From the NCBI RefSeq assembly GCF_002005445.1, contig NZ_CP014692.1, positions 2,852,501 to 2,916,500 on the forward strand: DNA of 64,000 nt, read 5' to 3'. The notes beneath the pieces are model-generated. The model was given only the letters and a program-made list of their open reading frames with translations. It was not told the DNA's origin and searched no databases. Made by a program: the position numbers and the translations under genes. This DNA is from Acetobacter aceti (GTDB lineage Bacteria > Pseudomonadota > Alphaproteobacteria > Acetobacterales > Acetobacteraceae). Of this stretch, positions 1 to 9,755 are shown piece after piece. The stretch's first letter is position 1. Each line of letters opens with the position of its first letter.

Positions 1-678
1 CTTACAGGAAGTCAGTCCCGCGGTGATCTGCTCGTCGCGGAAAGCCTGCGCGATCTGGTAACACAAGTGCCCGGAAAGCTCTCAGCCCGCCTCGAACTCT
101 ACCGGGTCATTTCCCGTAAAGCCGCCTTTCTTGAAGAGGGAGAAGACAACCGACTTCACGCGCTGTCATTTCCTCAACGCATCCTTCTCCTCCTGACCGC
201 ACTGGAAGGCCTGTCCTCTTCTCAGGCAGCCAATATCCTTGAACTTGATGAAGACACGGCAATCGCGGAAATAACCAGCGCCCACAAAACGATCCGGTCC
301 GTCTCCCAGACGTCGATTCTCATTATTGAAGATGAGCCAATCATCGCCATGGATATCGAGGATCTGATCATTCATTGCGGACATACGGTCGCCGGCATCG
401 CTCACACCCAGGCGGACGCGATTGCCCTGGCCAGGGAAACCAGGCCCGGCCTGATTCTGGCGGATATCAATCTCGGCGAAGGCGGCAACGGCATGGAAGC
501 CGTGGCTGAAATCATGAAAAACATGACCGTACCCGTCATTTTCGTGACCGCTTACCCCGAGTGCCTCCTGACCGGAAACACTGTCGAACCGGCTTTTGTC
601 ATTACAAAACCGTTCGAACCTTTAACCCTCGCCATCGCTACCTATCAGGCCATTACAGGCGGGGTGCCAGTCCCCTGA
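1..678 (+). CDS. phyR: PhyR-type anti-anti-sigma response regulator (5' end outside window)
   Basis: The reading frame is open from base 1 and begins in the middle of the family's N-terminal sigma-like region (L-T-G-S-Q at the first codons), so roughly 15-20 residues lie outside the window. The first ~100 visible residues are the sigma-like domain; the last ~115 form a receiver domain with the acidic pair in IIEDEP, the phospho-acceptor Asp in LILADINLGEG and the conserved Lys in VITKPFEP. In alphaproteobacteria, phosphorylated PhyR binds the anti-sigma factor NepR and frees the EcfG sigma factor, switching on the general stress response. NepR and EcfG are not visible here. Identity is firm from domain order; only the start is missing. 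Confidence 0.92.
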   Translation, partial: LTGSQSRGDLLVAESLRDLVTQVPGKLSARLELYRVISRKAAFLEEGEDNRLHALSFPQRILLLLTALEGLSSSQAANILELDEDTAIAEITSAHKTIRSVSQTSILIIEDEPIIAMDIEDLIIHCGHTVAGIAHTQADAIALARETRPGLILADINLGEGGNGMEAVAEIMKNMTVPVIFVTAYPECLLTGNTVEPAFVITKPFEPLTLAIATYQAITGGVPVP

Positions 679-758
679 CCCCCAGCCTGCGTCAGATTCA
701 GGGGAATTACCTCGTCAGGCATCTTGCATGACGGGTCACTTCCCCGCACTTTCCGCAC

Positions 759-2573
759 ATGGCACCTCCTCCTCTCCTTCTCCTGCAGGACATCACTCTG
801 ACGCTTGGCGGGAAACCACTGCTCGATGGCGTGGGGTTTTCAGTTTCTCCCGGCGAACGGGTCTGTCTTGTCGGCCGTAACGGCTGCGGCAAATCCACCC
901 TTCTCCGCATTGCGGCAGGCGAGATCCTCCCCGATTCCGGAACTCGCTTCCTCCAGCCCGGCAGCACCCTGCGCTATCTGCCGCAGGAGCCTGATCTTTC
1001 CGGCTATGAAACGGCGCTCGATTACGTGATCGGCGGCCTGACCGACCCATCGCAGGAATGGCGCGCAAGCGTCATGCTTGATGCGCTGGGTATGAGTCCG
1101 ATGGATAACCCCGCGACACTGTCCGGTGGAGAGGCCCGTCGCTGTGCGCTCGCTCGTGCACTGGCCGCCGAGCCGGACGTGCTTCTGCTGGACGAGCCGA
1201 CCAACCATCTCGACATGCCGACCATCGAGTGGCTGGAAAAGGAACTGCTCTCCCTGCGCACCGCCATGGTCATCATCAGCCATGACAGACGCCTGCTGGA
1301 AACCCTGTCACGCAGCGTCGTCTGGCTTGATCGCGGCACCACGCGCCGTCTTGATCAGGGATTCGAGCGATTCGAGACATGGCGTGAAGAGGTTCTGGAG
1401 CAGGAAGAACGGGACGCCCACAAGCTGGACCGTCAGATTGCACGCGAAGAAGACTGGATGCGTTACGGCGTCACCGCCCGCCGCAAGCGCAATGTGCGGC
1501 GTGTGGCGGAACTTGCCGCCCTGCGCACCGCCAGGAAGGACGCCGTCCGTCCTCAGGGAACAGTAAACCTTACCGCACAGACCGCTTCGAACTCCGGAAA
1601 ACTCGTTACAGTCGCAGAGCAAGCCTGCAAAAGCTGGGGTGATCGGCCTATCGTGCGCAATCTCGACCTGCGCCTGCTGCGCGGTGATCGCATGGGCGTA
1701 GTCGGGGCGAATGGAGCAGGCAAAACCACTCTGCTGCGCCTGCTGACCGGGCTGGATCAGCCCGACAGCGGCACTGTGACGCTTGGTCCATCCGTCGCGA
1801 TGGTTACGCTCGACCAGCAACGCAAAACACTGAACCCGCAGCAGACTCTGGCCGACACACTGACCGGTGGTGGTGGAGAAATGGTGCAGGTCGGCGACGA
1901 AAAGCGCCACGTCATCGGCTATATGAAGGACTTCCTGTTCCGTCCCGAGCAGGCCCGCACCCCTGTCGGACAGCTTTCCGGTGGAGAGCGTGGTCGTCTG
2001 ATGCTGGCCTGCGCTCTCGCTCGCAAGTCAAACCTGCTGGTGCTCGACGAACCGACCAACGATCTCGATCTGGAAACGCTCGACCTGCTGCAGGAAATGC
2101 TGTCGTCCTATGACGGCACTGTCCTTCTTGTCAGCCATGATCGTGATTTCCTTGATCGCGTTGCGACATCCACTCTCGCCGCAATCGGCGGCGGCGAATG
2201 GATCGAATATGCTGGTGGCTACAGCGACATGCTGGCTCAGCGTCACGGAGAGGCACTGGAGCAGCGCACAGCAGCCCCTCAGGAGCCCGCTGTTTCTTCT
2301 CCCGGCCCTGCGGCAACCAATACGGCCAGGTCCGGCACCCGCAAACTGACCTACAAGGATCAGCTTGCGCTGGACAAACTGCCGGGACAGATCGCGGAAA
2401 CCGAAGCCAAAATTCTCAAATTGCGGGCGGCACTGGAAGATCCTGATCTTTACACCAAAGACCCAAAAGGTTTTGCCAGACACAGCGATGCGCTGGATGC
2501 CGCGGAACGGGATCTGACGACCGCCGAAGAGCTCTGGCTGGAACTGGAAACCAGGCGCGAGGCGTTGCAGTAA
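759..2573 (+). CDS. uup: ABC-F family ATPase Uup
   Basis: A 604-residue soluble protein with two ABC ATPase domains and no membrane segments. The first Walker A is GRNGCGKST near residues 39-47 with signature LSGGEARR near 120; the second is GANGAGKTT near 318 with LSGGERGRL near 407. Both halves have Walker B motifs followed by EPTN. A charged linker separates the halves and the final ~60 residues are a Lys/Glu-rich coiled coil, as in Uup. ABC-F proteins act on ribosomes or, for Uup, on branched DNA and genome stability. The ATG at 759 gives a start directly ahead of the first beta strand. It stands alone, downstream of phyR. Confidence 0.92.
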   Translation: MAPPPLLLLQDITLTLGGKPLLDGVGFSVSPGERVCLVGRNGCGKSTLLRIAAGEILPDSGTRFLQPGSTLRYLPQEPDLSGYETALDYVIGGLTDPSQEWRASVMLDALGMSPMDNPATLSGGEARRCALARALAAEPDVLLLDEPTNHLDMPTIEWLEKELLSLRTAMVIISHDRRLLETLSRSVVWLDRGTTRRLDQGFERFETWREEVLEQEERDAHKLDRQIAREEDWMRYGVTARRKRNVRRVAELAALRTARKDAVRPQGTVNLTAQTASNSGKLVTVAEQACKSWGDRPIVRNLDLRLLRGDRMGVVGANGAGKTTLLRLLTGLDQPDSGTVTLGPSVAMVTLDQQRKTLNPQQTLADTLTGGGGEMVQVGDEKRHVIGYMKDFLFRPEQARTPVGQLSGGERGRLMLACALARKSNLLVLDEPTNDLDLETLDLLQEMLSSYDGTVLLVSHDRDFLDRVATSTLAAIGGGEWIEYAGGYSDMLAQRHGEALEQRTAAPQEPAVSSPGPAATNTARSGTRKLTYKDQLALDKLPGQIAETEAKILKLRAALEDPDLYTKDPKGFARHSDALDAAERDLTTAEELWLELETRREALQ

Positions 2574-2643
2574 GACTGATCGCAGAAGAAGACAGGCGGC
2601 GCTAAAGGACACTCTCCACCATTTACGCCTGACTGTTCCGCAG

Positions 2644-3957
2644 TCAGGCGGTCCATGTCCTGACGCAGGACTCCACATCCAGCACGATCCCACCCTTTGC
2701 GACAATCTGACCACAGGCATAAGGGCCAAGCGCACCGGCGGCGGTCAGAAAGACGGCACCCGGATACGGCACCCAGATCTCATCGATCTGGTTCAGCATG
2801 TCATCCAGACTGCCCCTGTGCAGGAACACGTCATTCACTGTCCCGAAATTGCAGATTTCCGCTATTTTGGCCGCAAGCCCTGCCTGCGTGGTGACCACTC
2901 CGGCAAAAGGCAGCCCGCCCAACAGGGAGCGCAAACCGGGATCTGCTTCAGCAAGGGCCGACATCGTATCGAGCCCCGCGCACGGTGCGTAACGACCTGT
3001 ACGGACCTCCCGGTCCTGCTCGGCAAAAAAGCCGAAATGTTCCCTGTCGTCCTGCAAAATGACCGATGAAGGTAGGCAGAGGATGGCAGAATCCCGTGCG
3101 GCTTCCCGGTACACTCGCCCCAGCCTTGCCTGTGTGCTGGCGGCACAGTCGATAAAAGCCGTATCTGACATCCTCTGCCACACGGCGTCGGCCATCTCTG
3201 TAATTTCCACGGCTCGCAATAGCAGAGAGGCGTGAAGACTGGTTGCACACACGACTTTCGCTTCGTCGTATCCCATGCTGACCAGAGAGAACGGATCGCC
3301 AGCCTGCAAGGCGCTCTGAATCATCGCCGCCACACGCTGAGGCGAGAGCCACAGTTCGGATTTTTTGGCCTCTTCCAGATCCTGCAACAGGATTCTGCGC
3401 TGGGATGCCTTCGCCAGACGGGCGTTGGCCAGTTGGCTGTAGAGCGAGATTCGTCCTCGCTGGGGCGCAGCCAATTCATCAAGAAAATCCGCGCTGTCGA
3501 TCAGTTCGTCATACCGTCCTGTTGCTTCGAGACTACGGATATAGTTCCAGGCGGAAAAACGCTCCCCACTGAGACCATGCACCACATTGCGGAGCAGAGG
3601 GAGCGCCTCCTCAAATCGACCATCGTTGACCAGGGCTGCGGCGATGTCTGCGTCCTGCGCCTCATCACGCATTTCAGTGCGCAGAAGCAGGTCGCAGATC
3701 GTTTTCCGTTCCTGAGCGTTGGCCGTTTCAGACGCCTTCAGCAGAATCTGGCGCAGAAAACGGACGTCCGGCCATTTCTCGAACGCACGACTACAGTCAG
3801 CAATGACCGCCCCCATGTCGCCCTTTTCCAGATCATGCTCCGCCCGCGTCAGCGCGGAAGTGAAACTTTTTTCAGAAGCCCCGGTCAGATGCTCTGTTCC
3901 GTCACCGCTCAAGATCCGTTCCCTCACCGAATAGAATCGCCAGACAGAACGTCCCAT
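2644..3957 (-). CDS. Hypothetical TPR-like protein with possible GT-D-like C-terminus
   Basis: A 437-residue protein if started at the ATG at 3957; a TTG at 3999 would add 14 residues. I do not recognise a named family for the whole protein. Residues ~35-260 read as helical repeats of TPR/Sel1 type (repeated A-L-L-R and W-N-Y-I-R-S-L-E-like helices). The last ~150 residues are alpha/beta, ending in a stretch containing GAVFLTAAGALGPYACG and then IVLDVES; this resembles the Rossmann-like end of GT-D fold (DUF1792) sugar transferases, which is inference from pattern only. There is no signal peptide. It converges on uup and lies downstream of the htpG terminator. Confidence 0.6.
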   Translation of the reverse strand: MGRSVWRFYSVRERILSGDGTEHLTGASEKSFTSALTRAEHDLEKGDMGAVIADCSRAFEKWPDVRFLRQILLKASETANAQERKTICDLLLRTEMRDEAQDADIAAALVNDGRFEEALPLLRNVVHGLSGERFSAWNYIRSLEATGRYDELIDSADFLDELAAPQRGRISLYSQLANARLAKASQRRILLQDLEEAKKSELWLSPQRVAAMIQSALQAGDPFSLVSMGYDEAKVVCATSLHASLLLRAVEITEMADAVWQRMSDTAFIDCAASTQARLGRVYREAARDSAILCLPSSVILQDDREHFGFFAEQDREVRTGRYAPCAGLDTMSALAEADPGLRSLLGGLPFAGVVTTQAGLAAKIAEICNFGTVNDVFLHRGSLDDMLNQIDEIWVPYPGAVFLTAAGALGPYACGQIVAKGGIVLDVESCVRTWTA

Positions 3958-4040
3958 GGTCACACGCGTTTCTGGCAGAACGCAAACAGAGCCCAACAAT
4001 CAGCAGCTAACCTTAATTTAGGCTAACGATACGGATGATC

Positions 4041-4074
4041 ATAAAAAAAACGGATGGAGCATAACTCCATCCGT
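4041..4074 (-). terminator. Rho-independent terminator of htpG
   Basis: A perfect 10-bp inverted repeat (4050-4059 with 4065-4074, loop of 5) lies 31 bases past the htpG stop. On the minus strand it is followed by a run of eight T residues (4043-4050 as A on the plus strand). It is a textbook intrinsic terminator. Confidence 0.88.
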
Positions 4075-4104
4075 CTGCCCGTATCGGGGCCGTGAAACGC
4101 CCGC

Positions 4105-6003
4105 TTACTCGCCCTTCGCCGCCACAGTCAGAAGACCTGTCAGACGCTGCGCAAAAGCGGTCGGGTCCTTCGGATTTTCGCCGTCCTGAATACGGGCGAC
4201 ATCCAGAAGCACGCGGGCCAGATCAGCCAGAGCCGGGCTTTTCTCAGCCGCCTTACGCGCCAGTTCGAGCACCAGAGGATTGCGCGGATTGAGTTCCAGA
4301 ACCGGAGCCGATTCCGGCAGCTTCTGACCGCTGCGCCGCATCAGCTTCTGCAACTGAAGGTCCGGACCATTCTCGGACGCCGCCAGCACAACGGCGCTGG
4401 ACACCAGACGATCCGTGCCGCGCACATCGGACACTTCGCCGCCCAGCGCCTCTTTCAGCGCCGGAAGCAGGATGTCCATGTCAGCGGCTTCACCCGTCGC
4501 GGCTTCGCCTTCGACAGCGAACTTCTCAAGATCGGCCGCACCCTGTGTCACGCTCTTCAGCGTCTTGCCTTCAAAGCTGGTCAGACGATCCGGCCAGAAA
4601 GAATCGACCGGCTCGGACAGCAGCAGCACTTCCAGACCACGCGCCCGGAAGCCTTCAAGCTGCGGCGAGTTGGCGACCGCATCCTCGTTGTCGCCTGTCA
4701 GATAATAGATCGCCTCCTGCTCGGGCTTCATGCGGCTGATATAGTCGGCCAGCGTGGTCCAGCCGGCCTCCGGCTTGTCCTCTTCCGCCTTCACGGCGCT
4801 GGAACGGAAGCGCGCCAGACCGGCCAGTTCCGTGCGATGCTCGGCGTCTTCCCAGATGCCTTCCTTCACGATGGAACCAAAGTTTTCCCAGAACTTCAGG
4901 AATTCAGCATTGTCTGAAGAACGCTTCTTGATCTCGTTCAGCATACGCCCCGTCACGGCCTTGCGGATACGGGCCAGAACCGGCGTCGCCTGAAGCATCT
5001 CACGCGAGACATTCAGCGGCAGGTCTTCCGTATCCACCACACCGACGACAAAGCGCATCCATGCAGGCAGCAACGCAGCATCGTCCGTGATGAACATCCG
5101 CTTCACATGCAGGCGAATCTTGCTCTCGCGGGCTGGATCACCGAACTCGAACGGACGTGAGCCGGGAATGAACAGCAGCGCGCTGAACTCGATGGTGCCT
5201 TCCGCGCGCCAGTGCAGCGTATCCCACGGTGTATCGAAGTTGTGGGATACGTGACGGTAGAAGTCGTTGTACTGTTCTTCCGTCACTTCACTCTTCGGCT
5301 TGCGCCACAGAGCCGTGCCTTCATTGGCCGGGCTTTCCTCGCCGTCCTTCACGATGGTCACCGGCCACGCGATATGGTCCGCCCACTTGCGGATGATTTC
5401 CTGCAAGCGCCACGAATCAAGGAACTCGTCAGCGTCTTCCTTGATGTGCAGGGTAATATCCGTGCCCGGCTTTTCGCGGGTCGCCGGCGCGAGTTCGTAA
5501 GATCCCTTTCCGTCCGACGTCCATTTCCACGCCTCGTCCGAACCGGCGCGACGGGAGACGACTTCCACGTGATCCGCCACCATGAAAGCGGCATAGAAAC
5601 CGACGCCGAACTGACCGATCAGATTCGGCTTGTCCTCGGGGTTCGCACTCTCGAGTTCCTTGCCGAACGCGCGCGTGCCGGACCGGGCGATGGTGCCGAG
5701 GTTATTGACCAACTCTTCCCTGGTCATGCCGGTGCCATCGTCGGTGATGGTCAGCAGGCGGGCGTCCTTGTCCGGATTGATGCGGATTTTCGCGTCTTCA
5801 GGGAGCGCGCGGGCGCCATCGGTCAGCGCCTCGAAGCGACGGCGGTCGGTGGCGTCGGCGGCGTTGGCCACCAGTTCGCGGAGGAAAATCTCGCGTTCGG
5901 AATAAAGGGAGTGAACGACAAGGTCGAGAAGCCGTCCGACTTCGGCGCTGAATTCATGCTTTTCAGCCGAGGAAGACGGGTTCCTGGTGTCCTGTTCGGT
6001 CAT
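4105..6003 (-). CDS. htpG: Molecular chaperone HtpG (Hsp90)
   Basis: A 632-residue Hsp90. The N-terminal GHKL ATPase domain shows the conserved [15 protein letters not shown] segment, the DDGTGM motif and [11 protein letters not shown]. The middle domain carries [11 protein letters not shown] and the C-terminal dimerisation domain ends in NPRNPLV and a low-complexity tail, all typical for bacterial HtpG. It uses ATP to remodel client proteins in the cytosol. The ATG at 6003 is preceded by AGAAGGAT about 10 bases upstream. I see no convincing sigma-32 promoter; a CTTGATG element near 6077-6090 lacks a good -10. It forms a single-gene unit closed by the terminator at 4041-4074. Confidence 0.97.
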   Translation of the reverse strand: MTEQDTRNPSSSAEKHEFSAEVGRLLDLVVHSLYSEREIFLRELVANAADATDRRRFEALTDGARALPEDAKIRINPDKDARLLTITDDGTGMTREELVNNLGTIARSGTRAFGKELESANPEDKPNLIGQFGVGFYAAFMVADHVEVVSRRAGSDEAWKWTSDGKGSYELAPATREKPGTDITLHIKEDADEFLDSWRLQEIIRKWADHIAWPVTIVKDGEESPANEGTALWRKPKSEVTEEQYNDFYRHVSHNFDTPWDTLHWRAEGTIEFSALLFIPGSRPFEFGDPARESKIRLHVKRMFITDDAALLPAWMRFVVGVVDTEDLPLNVSREMLQATPVLARIRKAVTGRMLNEIKKRSSDNAEFLKFWENFGSIVKEGIWEDAEHRTELAGLARFRSSAVKAEEDKPEAGWTTLADYISRMKPEQEAIYYLTGDNEDAVANSPQLEGFRARGLEVLLLSEPVDSFWPDRLTSFEGKTLKSVTQGAADLEKFAVEGEAATGEAADMDILLPALKEALGGEVSDVRGTDRLVSSAVVLAASENGPDLQLQKLMRRSGQKLPESAPVLELNPRNPLVLELARKAAEKSPALADLARVLLDVARIQDGENPKDPTAFAQRLTGLLTVAAKGE

Positions 6004-6199
6004 ATAATAAATATCCTTCTGCTTTCAGTTCATTCAAATGCAGTCGTCGAGCGACTGTAGCCTGTCGGAATTAGTCCCTCTTTAGAGGGCACATCAAGAC
6101 ACTCATTTGCACCACAAAATGCAAATGCAGCGCTATACATGGTGTCAGTCAATCCTAATGACAGGGGGACAAAGGAGTAAATTGTCACCCCATTGCACC

Positions 6200-6300
6200 A
6201 GTGTCATGGCTTATGTCTTCGGGTCAAAATGCCGGAAAACCAGCAACCGCACTTTCCGGCCTCACCCGAGACGGACGGAATCTGCATCATCGCCAGTTCC
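6200..6300 (-). pseudogene. Internal fragment of a DUF4123 adaptor gene
   Basis: About 100 bases match, with substitutions, the middle of the intact DUF4123 gene near 12395-12500. On the minus strand one frame reads V-F-R-H-F-D-P-K-T, as in the intact protein, but it is broken by stops. The fragment sits just downstream of the first immunity gene. The same arrangement recurs near 10310-10400 downstream of the second immunity gene. Confidence 0.65.
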
Positions 6301-6352
6301 GGGAATGCAGAAGTGAGGGGATTATTCTCCACTTCAGAATGCTGACCCTTGT

Positions 6353-7042
6353 CTATTGTGTCCCGAGTTCCTGCAGGACACGGACCTTATGATTTTCAAG
6401 ATCGATGTATCTCAGTTTAATCGGAGCAAGCTGGGAAACCATCCGGAAATAAGGAAGCGCCGGACGTTTATGCACCTCATCCAGAATTTCAAGACCACCA
6501 AGCTCACGGGCCGGGACAAAGCCATAACATTCTCCGTATGTCAGAGGGCCGAGTTTCTTCAAAGCCCGTTTGAAAAGTGGAGCCGCCTTTTCTGTTCTTT
6601 CAATATAGTCGTAACTTTCTTTATCAACCCCCATAAGTTCTACAGCAATACTTTGATCTGGTGGGAGTATTGGGAAATCCTCATCGAGATGTTCTGTATA
6701 GGCAATTTTCCCGTAAATATTCACCGAAAGAAAATAATTCCTGTTATTCCAGATCAAAAGTTTTCCGAATGCGGAAAACCCTATCAAGACAGATTCCTTC
6801 GGTGGAAAATCAGGGTCTCCATCAAGAATGAGACTGACAAGTTCCTGATATTTATCCGGACGGCATAGCTGAAAATACCCATCAAGCCACAGGCCGGTCC
6901 CGCACTCTTCCCAGAAATCAAGCATCGTCTGCGGAACCAGGTCAGCATAAGCCGCCAGAACGTCAGCAGGAACCTGCTCTCCTCCAACAGGACGACCAAA
7001 TTTTTTCAGAATATATTGAAAAATATCCGATAGCTCTATCAT
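6353..7042 (-). CDS. Tdi1/GAD-like T6SS immunity protein (copy 1)
   Basis: A 229-residue cytosolic protein with an N-terminal GAD-like domain (FGRPVGGEQVP, then LDFWEECGTGLWLDGYFQL) and a C-terminal DUF1851/Tdi1-type domain (GPLTYGECYGFVPA, RPALPYFRM). Such proteins neutralise Ntox15 DNase effectors, as Tdi1 does for Tde1 in Agrobacterium. The ATG at 7042 overlaps the stop of the upstream toxin remnant (ATGA), so I chose it over upstream starts at 7144. It is the same length as the copy at 10469-11158 and nearly identical at both ends, but residues ~102-148 differ strongly. Its toxin partner is interrupted, so this is an orphan immunity gene. Confidence 0.82.
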   Translation of the reverse strand: MIELSDIFQYILKKFGRPVGGEQVPADVLAAYADLVPQTMLDFWEECGTGLWLDGYFQLCRPDKYQELVSLILDGDPDFPPKESVLIGFSAFGKLLIWNNRNYFLSVNIYGKIAYTEHLDEDFPILPPDQSIAVELMGVDKESYDYIERTEKAAPLFKRALKKLGPLTYGECYGFVPARELGGLEILDEVHKRPALPYFRMVSQLAPIKLRYIDLENHKVRVLQELGTQ

Positions 7043-7349
7043 GATACTCCGTTCCCCTCGTCGCAAACCTCTAAACGTACATCCATCGTCTTTTTTCCTG
7101 CCTTCAATGCTTTTTTGACCGCATTGACCAATGCTTCCCGGCATCGCCCCTTACTCCACGCGCTGCCTACACGGCGGTTGGCTCCACGAGGGCGCATTGC
7201 CATGTGCTCAGCATCTTCCTCATGACCGCCGACAATCGAGTCCAGAATATGCGCTGCATCCAGCTTCTTCATCCGTTCGAGAGTCTCACTTTCTGCCTCC
7301 TGCTTGGCTATTTTAGGGCTGATACCTTGGCGCAATTTTTTCTTTTCTA

Positions 7350-8211
7350 CGGCGTGTCGTCAGTTAAGTCCTGAGTGTGGCGCATGAGGGTTGTACTTTC
7401 TGTCTGCCTGTTGTGTCTGTTTCCCCGGTTTTGAGGGAGATGGATGAATGCGGCGATACGGTTTGCGCGACGACCAGTGGGAGCGGATAAAGGCTCTTCT
7501 TCCCGGTCGTGAAGGTCATGTCGGCGGCACGGCTGCGGACAACCGTCTGTTTGTGGAGGCCGTGCTGTATCGCTATCGTGCAGGCATCCCCTGGCGTGAC
7601 CTTCCTGCCCGCTTTGGCGACTGGAAAAACAAACATCGCCGTCTGCGCCGCTGGCGCGAAAGTGGTGTGATTGAAAGGATCTTTCGTTATCTGGCGGCAG
7701 ATCACGACAACGAATACATGATGATCGACAGCACGATTGTGCGGACGCATCAACACAGCGCCAGAGCCCTGAAAAAAGGGGCACGGATCAGGCCATCGGA
7801 CGCTCACGAGGTGGACTGACGACGAAGATCCATGCCATCTGCGATGCGCTCGGTAATCCGGTGGAACTCGCCCTCACACCGGGGCAGGATGCCGATATCA
7901 CCCAGGCGGAACCGCTGCTGGAAAACATCGATCCGGATGCCTTCCTCGCCGACAGGGCCTATGACGCAGACAGACTGATCGACCGTTTGACAGAGCGCGG
8001 GATTACTTCGGTCATCCCGCCAAAACGCAATAGAACAACACGACGCAAAACAGATTTCGCTCTTTACAGGGAGCGAAATCTGATCGAAAGGTTTTTCAAT
8101 AAACTCAAACAGTTCCGCGCCATTGCAACCCGCTACGACACATTGAAATCGACCTTCCTCGCAGCCGTTCAGTTCGCTTCAATCATCATCCTGCTTAAAT
8201 GACGACACGCC
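7350..8211 (+). mobile_element. Complete IS5-family (IS427-group) insertion sequence
   Basis: The element is 862 bp with terminal inverted repeats: GGCGTGTCGTCAGTTAAG at the left (7351-7368) and CTTAAATGACGACACGCC at the right (8194-8211), differing at one position. A CTA triplet flanks both sides (7347-7349 and 8212-8214), consistent with a short target duplication. The element carries one two-frame transposase and interrupts the toxin pseudogene. Its right end is also recognisable as a remnant at about 32881-32989. Confidence 0.85.
7448..8202 (+). CDS. IS427-group transposase (orfA/orfB, -1 frameshift)
   Basis: The first frame runs 7448-7819 and carries the N-terminal DUF4096-type region (RYGLRDDQWERIKALLPG) and the first catalytic Asp in MIDSTIVRTH. 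The second frame, -1 relative to the first, ends at 8202 and carries DRAYDAD and RNLIERFFNKLK, completing a DDE triad. The frames meet at a slippery A6G4 run (7772-7781), the usual programmed frameshift site in this group, after which the second frame reads G-T-D-Q-A-I-G-R-S-R-G-G-L. Both halves look intact, so the transposase is probably functional. Confidence 0.85.
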
Positions 8212-8716
8212 CTAATATTCCACTCTCTTTTTTGTAATAGTCATTCCTCGTCTCAGTTCTATCCTGAGCATCATTCTCCGGCCTGTATGATCCCGTATCG
8301 TCTTTTCTGGCCTGTGCATCGGCAAGACGCTTATCCATCTCTTCAGGCGACAGGTCATTGATGAACTTCTGCTGTTCATCCAGCTCCTTCTGCGTTTCCG
8401 CCCGGTCATCCGGCCCGTTACCACCCGGAAAACATGGAATCTCTCCACACTCAATGCAGGGCTTATCGGAGGCTTTATCCTTCAGAGCGGTGTCTGCCTG
8501 ATGGTTTGCGTGCTTTAACGCCCCGGACGTCGCAACAACAACGCCGAGAGCAGCAGCCGCAAGAAGCCACTCAGCCGGCCCAAGCTCGGAAATCCGCTCA
8601 TCTGTCAGAAAGCGGGGAAGATTGCTGAACCCGGCTCCGTCCATTGCTGCGAACACGGGCTAATCGGGCCACAGGGCAATCCTGTCGCACAGCGTTCGAA
8701 TATCATTACCACTCAT

Positions 8717-8840
8717 GACGGGTCGTAAAACGGCGTAACCAACGAGGATACCAGTCGCGGACAGAGATTGCCGCCGCCGTCATGTTCGGTGCGGTCACCT
8801 ATCCGCGCGGCTGGTTTGCTGTTGATAAGCATCTACGCCG
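8717..8840 (-). pseudogene. PAAR gene remnant
   Basis: On the minus strand the sequence reads L-I-N-S-K-P-A-A-R-I-G-D-R-T-E-H-D and ends V-T-P-F-Y-D-P-S, matching the last third of the intact PAAR protein at 12806-13165. About 17 residues of the PAAR repeat are deleted, and the sequence is broken by a stop upstream. It belongs to the decayed effector module. Confidence 0.7.
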
Positions 8841-9158
8841 AGTCTGCGCTTATTTTATTCAGCAAACCATCACAGGTCGTCCCCAAGACAATCGTCAGCA
8901 AAGCCCATCCTGTCTTAGAGCCTGATCGAGATCATTTTGAATAATTTCAGCATATTCTGAATGAAATGTACCACGCCTACCAAGTTTGCAAGAAATAAAA
9001 ATCAATAATTTCAAGTAACAGAGAAACTGATACGCTTGAAAGTGATTTAAACGGCGTAAAAATATATGGAACAGACACTTAGGAGATAGCCTGAAAAATG
9101 TTCAAGCTCCGCTACTGATACCAAAAACGATATCAAATCCGATGAATACGAGGCCTTA
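8841..9158 (-). other. Non-coding gap in the effector island
   Basis: I see no gene, repeat or clear regulatory site here. Base composition shifts from GC-rich to AT-rich from about 8930 onward, matching the neighbouring hypothetical gene rather than the chromosome. It is probably degraded module sequence. Confidence 0.5.
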
Positions 9159-9632
9159 TTAATCATCATCTCCATCCGTGATTACCCGATCAGAAGGACG
9201 CAAAGGTCTAGCCTCAGCTAGCAGTGCATCATGCGCCCCTTTCGCGAATATACCGAACCATTTATCGGGACTTCCTAGAGGACACATATTAAAAGACAAG
9301 CCGAATTTATATGAATCTATACCACCAATTAAAGCTCCTAAATTAACATCTTTTTTCTCTATAAAATTAAGAAACAAAACAGGATCTTCCTTAAGTATAT
9401 TCTTTTCAAAAAAAATCAACTCACCAGAATCTTCTGTAAAAGACATCTCCATTAACGTGTTTCCGCTAAATTCTAAAGTAGGGACTTTAATTTTACCTCT
9501 TTGCTCCCTAACTCTTCCGTCTCCAAATACCCTTTCTCTCTCGGGTTTCCCATAAAGTTTTTCAACATTCTCTCGGGTCATGCCAAATTTTAGGTCGTTG
9601 ACTCCAACATAAGGAGTAAATATCCATCTCAC
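9159..9632 (-). CDS. Hypothetical protein, probable immunity to the SHH-type toxin
   Basis: A 157-residue acidic, soluble protein without signal peptide. It opens with V-N-D-L-K-F-G-M-T-R-E-N-V and K-L-Y-G-K-P, a pattern seen in small immunity-like proteins, and ends in a run of Asp residues. I cannot assign a Pfam family with certainty. It is notably more AT-rich than the chromosome. It lies 123 bases downstream of the SHH toxin fragment on the same strand, the usual position for a cognate immunity gene, so the role is inferred from context. Confidence 0.6.
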   Translation of the reverse strand: MRWIFTPYVGVNDLKFGMTRENVEKLYGKPERERVFGDGRVREQRGKIKVPTLEFSGNTLMEMSFTEDSGELIFFEKNILKEDPVLFLNFIEKKDVNLGALIGGIDSYKFGLSFNMCPLGSPDKWFGIFAKGAHDALLAEARPLRPSDRVITDGDDD

Positions 9633-9755
9633 TCGTATTTTTTCTCTTCAACGAAGGTTTATACTGGATTGACTTGACTAGATCATGCGCTTTGTTTTTT
9701 GTTTTAGAAAATTATTGAAACAAAAAAATCACGGCGGATTGTTTTTATAAACATC

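Larger units (their letters stand above)
7039..8716 (-). pseudogene. Chimeric DUF4123-Ntox15 effector, disrupted by an IS and a stop codon
   Basis: Read on the minus strand from the ATG at 8716, the first ~40 codons match the start of the DUF4123 adaptor, then the frame passes directly into the effector at S-E-L-G-P-A-E-W, so an internal deletion has fused two adjacent genes. Codon 19 is TAG (8660-8662) where the intact gene has CAG. The effector then continues through the membrane segment and CIECGEIPC motif up to 8212, where an IS is inserted. The toxin domain resumes at 7349 and runs to 7039, with HILD (HxxD) intact and almost identical to the complete effector. The frame is otherwise open on both sides. 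Confidence 0.85.
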
